Shown here in pieces: positions 47,250 through 57,249 of a stretch of DNA of 64,000 nt. The DNA is from Datisca glomerata (lineage: Eukaryota > Streptophyta > Magnoliopsida > Cucurbitales > Datiscaceae), in the NCBI GenBank assembly GCA_003255025.1, contig QANY01002375.1, positions 2,920,647 through 2,984,646 on the forward strand, written 5' to 3'. How positions within the stretch are numbered: the first letter of the stretch is position 1; every line of letters begins with the position of its first letter. The translations under genes and the position numbers were made by a program. The notes under the pieces were generated by a model. It was not told where the DNA came from, did no database searches, and was given only the letters and a program-made list of their open reading frames with translations.

Positions 47250-47740
47250 ACATTCAAGAAATTTCTTACAGGCTTTGATTGAAGAAAATAAGTTAAGAGG
47301 AGAAGGCTTGGCTCCAGGATATTGTAGCAGATACAACCCAACTTTAAGCCTTCATTCCAAGATCAATGTTCTCGTTTTCTTGTCCTTCACAAAGCAAGCA
47401 TTAGCATGGAATTCAATGAAAATATTATTATCTTGTGTTAGTTTGGAAATACTGATTAGGTTCCTTTTAATTTCAGGCACTCTAAGCAATGTCTCAAGAT
47501 ATAAATGATAGGATTTTAAGGGTAATAAACTAGAACCTATATGTGATTACCATTTCCAACAACTAACGTCTATGTACTAGTATATTCTTGTGAAGTATTC
47601 GGATTACTCAAGTCTGTTGTGATATGAGTGGTAGGTGCATTGCCAGCATACTATCTTCTTTTCACGAGTTGACTGAATCAGGTGAGGCTATGTAACCATA
47701 TGGAGAGGCTATATATCCAGCAGGTGTAGTTGTACCAGAA
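47250..47740 (-). pseudogene. Copia B protease region
   Basis: The minus strand shows LYLETLLRVPEIKRNLISIS (about 47,505-47,445) and LTQDNNIFIEFHANACFVKD, the end of the copia protease and the stretch before integrase (L-x-V-P-x-I-x-x-N-L-I-S-I). The active-site D-S-G-A is not readable. Confidence 0.7.
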
Positions 47741-48220
47741 TAACTTTATAAGGTAGAAATTGGGCCCTTTTGGTTACTACTTCTTTTATACCTGAAATAG
47801 CACGCAGATGCTGAGTGACTAAGTTTTGCACAAACATGGCATATACTTATGTTAGAACTGCCTCTACGATCTCTTCCTCTTCTTCTGGAGTTGAAATTTC
47901 TTCTATTACCTTGAAAATTTCCTCTGTTGCCTTGAAATTTCACGTGGTTTCTGTAATAGTTCTAGTTTGAACCAGACTACCCTCCATGTCCAAATTTCTC
48001 GCTAAAGTCACTTGTCACCATGTTAGCACTTATTTTCATAATATTTTCACTTTCATGTACTTGTTTCTCTAGTCTACTGTCATGACATAATAAGAAAGAT
48101 TATACCAGTTCTACTTCTAGGTCTTCTGTTCTGGCAGTAATATTAACTACAAAGAATCATATTCTAGCCCTAGGCCATTCATCAGTAATATTAACTAAAA
48201 CAGAATCATATTCAAATCCG
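47741..48220 (-). pseudogene. Copia B gag, C-terminal part
   Basis: EYDSVLVNIT (about 48,215) is the conserved gag end of the UBN2 domain. SRLEKQVHESENIM follows near 48,080. A basic GNRGNFQGNRRNFNSRRRGR stretch then leads into a perfect C-X2-C-X4-H-X4-C zinc knuckle, CHVCAKLSHSASAC (47,841-47,800). This continues the gag begun at 55,814 and is cut from it by copia C. A motif duplication lies at 48,135-48,223. Confidence 0.9.
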
Positions 48221-48223
48221 TTA
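48135..48223 (-). repeat. Duplicated gag motif at the copia C junction
   Basis: Two 37-base copies, CAGTAATATTAACTACAAAG... at 48,135-48,171 and CAGTAATATTAACTAAAACA... at 48,187-48,223, both encode an E-Y-D-S...N-I-T gag stretch on the minus strand. They lie next to the truncated edge of copia C. One copy is extra compared with normal copia gag. Confidence 0.8.
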
Positions 48224-50092
48224 TATATCTATATATTAAATCAATAGACATCGAAAGTAAATATATTTACCTCCTGAAGTCTATCAAGCATCATCACTGT
48301 CTCCTAGTATAAAACAACGAACGTCCAATTCCATGAAGAACGGACCACGAATAATTTTTTATCTCTAGATGTACTCAAAACATAAGATCTAAAGATTTAG
48401 AGGACTTTTGAGACATAACTCTAATGGAAAATTATAGAATTGGCAGAGCTTCAATTATCGATTGATTGATTAAATTGATTAATGAGGCCAATAGAATATT
48501 ATCTATTTATATTCAAGGTCAAGTATCATTAGGATTAGGTTTTAATAAAATAATAAAACTATTTACAAATGTGCCACTGTTGTGAGACTCACTACAGTGT
48601 CATGTAATACTACAGTGCTGTGTGGCACGGTAGTGTGCCGTACACCACTGCACTACTGACGCGACAATCACTACTCCAATATAATGATAGGCATGTGGCA
48701 GTCTAAAATACCACATGGCAATTTTTCATTTTATTATTTTATTTAATCGGATAAATATCTATGCATTATTTCAAATAAACACAAATATCAGTTAATTTAA
48801 AAAATAAGTTGATAAAACATATCAACTAACTTATCTGTTAGTTCAAAATTAACTGATTAGTTAATTCAAAAATAAATTGTTATCTTATAATAATCTAATA
48901 TTATTTAATTTCATAAATTAAATATATTATCTCAATATTGATTAATTCATGACTAATCAATATAAATTATTTATTAATCAATATTTCTAAAAAAATACAT
49001 TAATTAATTTAATTAATTAATTCTCAGTTAATTAATAACATATCATTATCTTATAATTATATACCTGTCTTGGAAACTCAATTCCATTTGCAAACTAGTC
49101 ATTTTCTATGTCTTAAAACTTTCACATCCTATACTGTGTGGTACAGAGGTGACTTGGGAATCATAGACCCATAATTTTAAACTCCAATAAATAAGATTAT
49201 TAATTAAATTTTTTAATTAAATAATCTTATTTATTAATTCCATTATTAATCCACTATATATATGGAATTGCACTCTTAGTAATTACAGAATATATTTACA
49301 GAGTAATCTCGTGTAGTTCATTGATATAATCACTTTATATAGTTGTGTCCTCTAATTATTAGTTCGTAAATTAAAACTGATTAAAATTACCATTTTACCC
49401 ATCTAATTACCTCTTGATCCTTAAGTATCATTAATTCACTAGTGAACGGTTAATTTATAATTATATTATAAAGTTGAGCTCAATAACCATTCAGTCCTAA
49501 AATAAAGACTTAAGAGAACCAATATACGATCCATTAGGATAGCTTGGATTTTAAATCTTGTAAGATCGTGTTCCCAACCATCTATGTCAGTGAATCTCCA
49601 AAACAAAAGTCATTATCTACTAGACATGTATAGGAGTTCATGAATACTCAAGATTTAGATTAATCTACATATGATCATCATATTGATGTGTATTAAATTT
49701 CTATGATAAACTGTAAGTTAATAAATATATTAATTCACATCGGTCATGTCCTATATAATTTAATTATATAAAGTACATTCACTAAGATGTTTATCCACAT
49801 CAGCTATCTAGATCTAGATCCATGCATTTAAAATGTTTACTGAACTGTACTAGCAACAATTCATTAAAGGATCCATACTTTAATATATTGTGAACTATTT
49901 TATTCATTATCTATGATCTTAATCCTCTTATACTAATACAATATCATAGTCTCATTAATGAATATGAAAATTTTAGATATTTATATTAATTAATCAATAA
50001 TAATTGAGAGAATAGGATTATAAGAAAAATGCACTTTTGTTAATTTCCAAATAAGATGTCTTTACACAGGCTTTGAACGCACTATGCCAAAA
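48221..50092 (-). repeat. Copia C 3' LTR
   Basis: It matches the 5' LTR block by block: CAATAGACATC, AACAACGAACG, TTCAATTATCGATTGATTG, TTACAAATGTGCCACT, AATCTCGTGTAGT, TCACTAGTGAACGGTTAATT. A polypurine-like GTGGGAGATTT (minus, about 50,102-50,092) precedes it. It lacks about 130 bases of its 3' end. The right copy has an extra piece near 53,595-53,685 absent here. Confidence 0.9.
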
Positions 50093-50099
50093 AATCTCC

Positions 50100-51060
50100 C
50101 ACTTATCCTAAAGTAAATGTGCCATCTCTCTCAACCCCATATTTCACCCATGACCTAGAAATGCTTCGCTAGAAGTGTCTTAGTAAAAGAATTAGCCATG
50201 TTCTGATCTGACACTATCTTCATAACACTTAAATCTCCTAGGTGTATGATCTCTCTTACAAGATGGTATTTCCTCTCAATGTACTTGCCCATGTTGAAAT
50301 TCCTTAGTTCCTTTAAATTAGCTACCACCCCATTATTGCCACATTATATAATTAGTGGCTTATCTATATCTGAAACTACTTTTAGATCAGTATAGAACTT
50401 TTTAAGCCAAACCACTTCTTTCATAGCTTCACAAGTAGTTGTATATTCAACTTCCTTGGTAGAATCTGCATTACCAGATTGTTTAATACTTCTCTAGACT
50501 ATAACTTCTCCACCAAGGGTGAATACTGATCCAAATATCGATTTCGACTGTCCTTATCTGATTAAAAATCAGAATCAGTATATCCAGTGAAATTCATGTC
50601 TCTTCCTAATTAAACAAGCATATAATTTAAAATTCTACGAAAATACTTGAGAATGTGCTTTACCGCAATCCAGTGTTCAAAACTAAGATTTGATTGGAAG
50701 CTCGATACAATCTAAGGCTAGTTGCTTGCGTATGAAGAAAATGGCAGGCAGATTCAACCATTCCCATCCCTCATTAGGGTCTAGCTTGACAAAGATTTTG
50801 ATGTGGATTAGAGAGAGCATCATTTTTTTAAATATCCCCATAATTAGAGCTAATAGATGAGAAGATACTTCATGCCATGAAAGATGTCCAGGTTTACCAG
50901 AAAATGCTTTCCCATGTATTCCAATATAAGTGACAATTCCTATTGCATAATGGATATCCGATCTCATACACAACATGACATACATGATACTCCTAACTGC
51001 TGAAGCATAATGAACCTTTCTTATATCCTCTTCCTCCTTATATGTCTTAGGGCACTACCC
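50100..51060 (-). pseudogene. Copia C RNase H remnant
   Basis: The frame 50,985-50,683 holds MYVMLCMRSDIHYAIGIV (R-P-D-I-x-Y-x-V-G pattern), followed by the K-H-L...Y-L-K-x-T region in other frames. Further down to 50,100 D-S-D-x-Q and the late H-I-x-x-K region can be recognised in pieces. All are broken. Confidence 0.7.
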
Positions 51061-51800
51061 GTTGGAAATGACAATTCCATTTCTGATTGGAAATTGATCT
51101 TTCTTGAAATTTTTGATAAAGAATCTTTCTAGCACCTTATCAATATAAGACGCTTGGAAATTGCCAAGAGCTTGTCCTATCCCTTAGGATTTAGATGCTT
51201 AGAATATAGCGCACTTCTCTCAAATCTTTCATTTCAAATTTTTAGCTAATCACCTTATTTACTTACGATAAAGTTTTCACATCATTACCAATGAGTAAAA
51301 TATCGTCTACATAAAGAACTAAGAAAACCACATTCTTTTCTTTGATGTAATTATATACACAAGCTTCGTCAACATTTTTTTCAAAGCCATATGTTTTAAT
51401 GGTTTCATTAAAGGTAAGATTTCAAGATCTGGCTGCTTGCTATGCAACTTCCATACCTTCTGATTTTGCCCTTTTTTCACGAATTCTTCTGGTTGCATTA
51501 TATAGATACTTTCTTCAAGAGAGCCACTAAGAAAGGTTGTCTTGATATCCATTTTCCATATTTCATAGTCTAAACTAGCGGCTATGGATAAAAGAATGCA
51601 AATAGATTTTAGCATGGTAAGGAGAGAGAATGTCTCTTCATAATCGATTCTTTTCCTTTGAGTATAGCGTTTGGCTACTAGCCATGCCTTTAAAGTCTCT
51701 ACTTTCCTATCTGCACCTATTTTCTACTTGAAGATCAATTTTCATCCAATGGGCCTCACTTTTTCAAGTGGATCTACAAGTTTCTAAAAAAAATTAGAAT
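51060..51800 (-). pseudogene. Copia C reverse transcriptase remnant
   Basis: LKSICILLSIAASLDYEIWK, then MDIKTTFLSGSLEESIYIMQ and PEEFVKKGQNQKVWKL (51,615-51,450) are the RT core with the first catalytic Asp. NVVFLVLYVDDILLIGND (51,340-51,287) is an intact YVDD box. Internal shifts and a lost Y-G-L-K-Q motif show inactivity. Confidence 0.9.
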
Positions 51801-51856
51801 ACATCGATTCCATTTCTTGGTTCATGGCATCTTGCCATTTCTCCTTTTTAAGATCT

Positions 51857-52905
51857 TCAATTGCGTTTTAGAAAGGTTAATGGATCGTCCTTATCAATAT
51901 CTGACAATAGGACATGTGCCACATGTTCATAGCGAATATGTTGTCTTACAACCCTCCTAAAATAACATTGCACTAAAGTTTTCTGAACAGGAACAATGAT
52001 TTTTATGGTTTGTCTTCTATCACTAAATGATGAAGATGGTCTAATCTCATCAGATATGAGTTCTTCAAGAACTACTTTGCTTTGATGTTTGTAGTTTATC
52101 ATATAATCATGTTTAAGGAAAGTAGCATTTGTCGATACAAACACTTTTTTATCCTTGTAACTATAAAAGTAACCACCTCTTGTTTCTGGAGCATTGCCAA
52201 CAAATTTACACACTTCAGACCTTGACTCTATCTTTCGAGTCTTAGATCTAAGAACGTGATTTGAAAATCCCCATATATGGAAATGATGCAAATTAACCTA
52301 GGTATGGAGCCATTTTATAACTCTAAATGTGTCTTGCTTACAGACTTAGAAGGAACTACATTCAAAAGTGTAAGTTTCCGTTTGAAGTGCATATTCCCAG
52401 AATATGAGTGGTAGATATCAGTAGTTTAACATCGACCTAACCATATCTAATAAGATTATGTTTCTCCTTTCTGAAACACTATTTTACTGTGGTGTTTCAG
52501 GTGCTGTGAGTTGGGATAAAATGTCATACTCCATCAGGTAATCCTTAAATTCTAAATCCAAGTATTCACCACCTCAATCTGATCAAAGTGTTTTCAGAGA
52601 TTTACCTAATTGATTTTTAGCTTCTACTTTGAAGTCTTTAAAATTTCTAAAATTTCAAACTTTCGACGCATTAGGTAAGTATAACTGTATCTTGAGTAAT
52701 CGTCATAAAAATGATAAAATGCCCATAGCCACCTCTAGCTTGTATATTAATTAGTCCGCAGATATCACTATGTACTAGCTCAAGTGGCACTTTGACCCTT
52801 TGCAGAGAAATATCTCTTGGTCATTTTACCCTCTGGAAATGATTCACAAATCGGAAAAGTTCTAACTTTTAGTACTCTCAAAGCACCATGCTTTGTTAAT
52901 TGGTT
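51857..52905 (-). pseudogene. Copia C integrase remnant
   Basis: VPLELVHSDICG (about 52,790) carries the first catalytic Asp. Near 52,540-52,450 SQLTAPETPQ and SVSERRNIILLDMVRSM are the end of the core. The 52,291-51,857 frame (HIWGFSNHVLRSKTRKIESR, then CKFVGNAPETRGGYFYSYKD and VFVSTNATFLKHDY) is the usual C-terminal part of copia integrase. Confidence 0.9.
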
Positions 52906-52929
52906 TATTTTTTCAAGATTAATATGGCA

Positions 52930-53095
52930 CCGTCCATCCCGCTGCTGCTTCCACAATCTTGCAGTGGCAGCGGGACAATCTCGCTGACACCGCTGTCATG
53001 TGGTAGCCGCGAGACAATCCCGCCACCACCGTCGTTGTGCGGTGGCCACGGGGCAGTCCCGTCACTTCCACCGACGGTGGAGTTCCGTCAAGAAA
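52930..53095. repeat. GC-rich 42-bp repeat in copia C
   Basis: Three diverged units of about 42 bases, each with a GGGACAATC-type start and a GGTGGCC-type end, form the most GC-rich block of the window. The minus-strand frame gives a repeated peptide (GLPRGHRTTTVV, GLSRGYHMTAVS, RLSRCHCKIVEA). It stands where gag and protease should be, just upstream of integrase. Confidence 0.75.
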
Positions 53096-53340
53096 CTCCT
53101 TATCTTTTTCTCCTTCGTATCCATCTTCTGAGTTCTTCTTGTTGTTGTGTACATAATGTTTACAACAAGATCTAAAGAAAAAATAGAACAAAGCCTAACC
53201 CAAAAGTCACCATATAATTAACGATACCATAAATTGAAAAAATAAACCATCCATTCATTGTTCATTCATACATATCAAAATACATATATAGAATAATGCA
53301 AGAAAACTCATAAAATTTAATGTAAACCTATATAATGACC

Positions 53341-53354
53341 ACTCTCATACCAAT
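53341..53354 (-). other. Copia C primer-binding site
   Basis: On the minus strand the LTR ends ...CTAGCA and is followed by ATTGGTATGAGAGT, close to the initiator-Met tRNA site TGGTATCAGAGC with one or two changes. Confidence 0.75.
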
Positions 53355-55309
53355 TGCTAGTAATAGCGGCGCATCAGATGCGCAACGAAAGGATTTTCTA
53401 AATATTGAAAAGGTTTGCTAGGTGACCATAGGTCCCAAAAATTTTTTTTTACAAAACAAATTTTCACACAGATCCATTATATATATATAGATTAAAGCAA
53501 TAGACATCCAAAGTAAAAGCTTTACCTCTTAAAGTCTATCTAGCATCATCGCAAACTTCTAGTACAAAACAACGAACGCCCAATCTCATGAAGAACTGAC
53601 TTATGAGATTCACATTCAGATATTCCAAACAAACCCCAAACACACTAGGACATGTGTGGACACGTAGAATGAACAAAAATAATTTTCTATCTCTAGATGT
53701 ACTCATTACATGAGATCTAGAGATATAGAGAGCAACTTTTGAGACATAGCTCTAACGAGAATTAGAGAATTCACATAGCTTCAATTATCGATTAATTGAT
53801 TAAATTGATTAATGAGGCCAATAGAATATTATCTATTTATATTCTAGGTAAAGTCTCATTAGGTTTAGGTTTTAATAAAATAATAAAACTATTTACAAAT
53901 GTGCCACTACAGTGGGACCCACTGTAGTGTTGTGCAACAGTGCAGTGTCGGACGGCATTGTAGTGTGCCGTGCGTCAATCATTGCTCTATGGAAGTTAAA
54001 AATGCCACATGGTAATTTTCTATTTTATTATTTTATATATTAGATAAATATCTATGCATTATTTTAAATAAACATAAATATCAGTTAATTGAAAAAATTA
54101 ACTTATCTGATAAAAACTATCAATTAACTTATCTGTTAGTTTGAAATTAACTGATCAATTAATTCAAAATTAAATTGTTATCTTATAATAATCTAATATT
54201 ATTTAACTTCATAAATTAAATATATTGTTCCAATATTGATTAATTCATGACTAACCAATATAAATAATTAATTAATCAATATTTCTGAAAAATAGTAAAT
54301 TAATTTAATTAATTAATTCTCAATTAATTATTGACATATAATTATCATATAATTATATACTTGCCTTGGAAACTCAATTCCTTTTATAAACTAGTCATTT
54401 TCTTACGTATTTAAACATTCATTTAAACATTCACATCCTAAAATGTGTAGTACAGAGGTGGCTTGAAGACCATTGACTCATAATTCTAAGCTCTAATAAA
54501 TTATATTATTAATAAAATAATCTTATTTATCAATTCTATTATTACTCCACTGTACATATGAAATTGTACTCTTAGTAATTACATAATATATTTATAGAGT
54601 AATCTCGTGTAGTCCATTGATATAACCACTTTATGTAATCATGTCCTCTAATTATTGGTTCGTAAATTAGAGTTGGTCAAAATTATCGTTTTACCCTTTT
54701 AGTTATCTCTTGATCCTTATGTATCAATAATTCACTAGTGAACGGTTAATTTATAACTATACTATTAATTTGAGCTCAATAATCATTCAGTCTCAGAATT
54801 AACACTTAATGAAACCAATATACGATCCATTAGGAAAGTTTGGATTCTAAATCTTGTAAGATCATGTTCTTAAATTGATTTACATATGATCATCTGATTG
54901 ATTTGTATTAAATTTTTACGATAAACGGTAAATTAATTAAGATATTAATTCACATCGGTCATGTCATATGTAATCTAATTATATAAAATACTTTCACAAA
55001 GATATTTGTCCGTATCAGTTATTTGAATCTAGATCACATGCATTCAAAATACTTAGTATACCGTACTAACAACCATTTCTTAAGGAGTCTATATTTTAAT
55101 ATGTTGTGGACTATTTTATTCATTATCAATGATCTTAATTATTTTATACTAATACAAGATCATAGTCTCATTAATGAATATGAAAATTATAGATATTTAT
55201 ATTAATTATTCAATAATAATTCAGAGAATACAACTATAAGAAAAATGCGCTTTTATTAATTTTCAAATAAAATGTCTTTACACATGCTTTAAGGGCATTA
55301 TGCCCAACA
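53355..55309 (-). repeat. Copia C 5' LTR
   Basis: It begins on the minus strand TGTTGGGCATAATGCCC at 55,309 and ends at the PBS. The overall order is the same as in the 3' LTR, with moderate divergence and several indels. Confidence 0.9.
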
Positions 55310-55814
55310 GGCCAACAGCTACCAAGCTATCTCCAATACTCCTCACTTCGTCACAGTAACTAGTAATGCAAGAATTTCCTTTCTTGTAGATTCGAAGCAT
55401 GTGTCTGAGTTGCATCATCTTTGCTTTGGATTGGCTTGCGAAATTTCTCTCCAAGGAACTCCACACTTCAACAGATGTATTGTATTGTGTTACAATGCCC
55501 AGGATCTCTTCAGTCATTGAGGATCTGATCCAACTGAGCAAAACCTGATCTTTCCTAACCCACGCAACGTATTCAGGGTTCTGATATCTATTTGTAAGAT
55601 TTTTTCTTGCTCTTTCTCCTTCACCAAACACAAAGTCATCAAGCCCGTGTCCTAGAATGGCAGGAGTAACTTGTGATTTCCACAAGATGTAATTGTTTTT
55701 GTCCAATTTGGCTGACATAGAACTATTTAGAGTATTTGAGAATACACTTTGAATGCTTGGTGTATTGCTCGCAGTATTCGAAGTGTAGTTACTGTTATTC
55801 GAATTTTCAGCCAT
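55310..55814 (-). pseudogene. Copia B gag, N-terminal part
   Basis: The start MAENSNNSNYTSN is followed by KLDKNNYILWKSQVTPAILG, then DQVLLSWIRSSMTEEILG, SVEVWSSLERNFASQSKAKM, LRHMLRIYKKGN and YCDEVRSIGDSLVAVG. This is the copia gag (UBN2-type) with its usual order, open for about 168 codons. It is interrupted at 55,309 by copia C, and the rest resumes at about 48,220. Confidence 0.93.
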
Positions 55815-55833
55815 GGACGCTTGTCCTTTATAT

Positions 55834-55845
55834 GCTATGATACCA
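55834..55845 (-). other. Copia B primer-binding site
   Basis: TGGTATCATAGC on the minus strand directly abuts the 5' LTR end; compare TGGTATCAGAGC. Confidence 0.9.
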
Positions 55846-56152
55846 TAAAGAAGCTAAACACAAAAAGAAAATAAAGAAGGTGATCAGCTTACCCAACTTA
55901 CTTAGCACGATCTCATTATCATTTATAGAGAGAAGGTTATAACTTGATTATGCTTAAGTACTAACTACTAGTTGTTAGCTTCTAACATAAGAGTAACAAC
56001 GCAATCTAACAAGCTAAGCAACTGTAAACAGACTCCTAGAGCTTCAACCAGAAGGCCAACTCACATGCAATGCTGTCAAAAACAGTTTATGTAAGTGGAC
56101 TAGGATTGCTTACTCACCTTTGCTCCTACCTGTTATAATACAAGGTTCATCA
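55846..56152 (-). repeat. Copia B 5' LTR
   Basis: Matches 43,945-44,253 with moderate divergence and starts TGATGAACC on the minus strand. Confidence 0.93.
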
Positions 56153-56157
56153 GTGCT
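56153..56157 (+). repeat. Target-site duplication of copia B, right copy
   Basis: GTGCT, identical to 43,940-43,944. Confidence 0.85.
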
Positions 56158-57245
56158 CTAGCTTTAGCTCTAGCGCAATTATGCCAAAGAAAACATGCAT
56201 ATATATATATATATAGCACTACCATTTTAGTTTTATAAGTTTTCATTTTTGTCGCTTCCTTCCTTTAACTTTTTTGTTAAGAGTTCCTTCCTTTAATAAA
56301 AATGGATTTCAAAAACTAATAAAATCTTAATCGAATATATCCTATATTATAAAATTGTTTGGTAGTGAGATATACTACCGAACAAGAACATAGAATGGAA
56401 GATGGAAAACTGACGGGAAGAGATACTAAAGGAAAAATAACAACTATACATTGTGTTTTGTTGTCAATAATTAAGATTGATTGCTTTATTTCATTTTTTC
56501 AATCGAATATTGTACAAAATATCAATATTTTGGATACTGGTACTCCTAATATCAAATAACTTATATTATATACCTCACGTGTTGTAAAACTAATTATATC
56601 AAACTACAATTGAAAATGCGCGTTGTTGAAAAAATAAAAATAAAAATCATTTTATCCTACAATGCTAATATTATTATTAAAATAGGCTGATGACAATTAT
56701 TTATTAAATCATTTATTATATGTTACTTTCCAAACTAAATTATGAGTTGATGATTTATTATCACCATTTATTATCTCTACACAAATACTAAGTGTACGAC
56801 GAAACAATAATTTGATTGTACAACTGATTGATTATAACGAGGGATTTCATTATTATCACTATCAATATTAACATGTTTTACATGATATTGAGTATATTAA
56901 CAGCTACACAATTACAAAACTGTAAGTCCGTCCAAAAATTATATATTTTACTTTTATCTAAATATTCAACTAACTATTTTTTTTTCTTTCAATTTCTAAC
57001 CTTAAGTTATGTAGTATCCCAGAAATTCTAAAGTTATGTAAATGATATGTGGTTGAATTGATATTCACATACAACACATAACAATATGTTGGATTGGGTT
57101 TTAGATTTTGAAAAAATATTAATGAACCCTGACAAGTTCATGTATGGACTTGCATAATCATATAAACGTATCAAGAAGAGATAGAAATAATTTAAACCTT
57201 TTAATAAATGAAATTTTTTGTATTTGACGGGATCCAATTTTTATC
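56158..57245. other. AT-rich spacer
   Basis: An (AT)n run lies at about 56,200-56,214. ACCTCACGTGTTGTAAAACTAA near 56,571-56,592 resembles the Helitron-like end at 11,559-11,579, but CTAG has become CTAA. No coding motif. Confidence 0.5.
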
Positions 57246-57249
57246 TCGC

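Larger units (their letters stand above)
48221..55309 (-). mobile_element. Copia C: inner element with long LTRs
   Basis: LTRs of about 1.9 kb (48,221-50,092 and 53,355-55,309) enclose only 3.2 kb with integrase, RT and RNase H. Gag and protease are missing; a GC-rich repeat lies in their place. It is nested in the gag of copia B in the same orientation. The outer end of the left LTR is short by about 130 bases compared with the right one. Confidence 0.9.
43945..56152 (-). mobile_element. Copia B: outer element with nested insertion
   Basis: LTRs of 309 and 307 bp (43,945-44,253 and 55,846-56,152) bound a minus-strand copia element. It has PBS, gag, integrase, RT and RNase H in copia order. 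A 7-kb copia element (C) sits in its gag. GTGCT repeats flank it exactly. Without the insert it would be about 5.1 kb, a normal copia size. Frameshifts and stops are numerous. Confidence 0.93.

Noticed and set aside
48173..48590. Host gene at the left side of copia C
   Set aside because: The coding signal there is the interrupted gag of copia B; the rest is LTR.
48173..55314. GGCCA as the target duplication of copia C
   Set aside because: GGCCA occurs at 55,310-55,314 and 48,173-48,177, but LTR homology on the left starts only near 48,221, so the left copy does not abut the LTR. Chance or a later rearrangement is possible.
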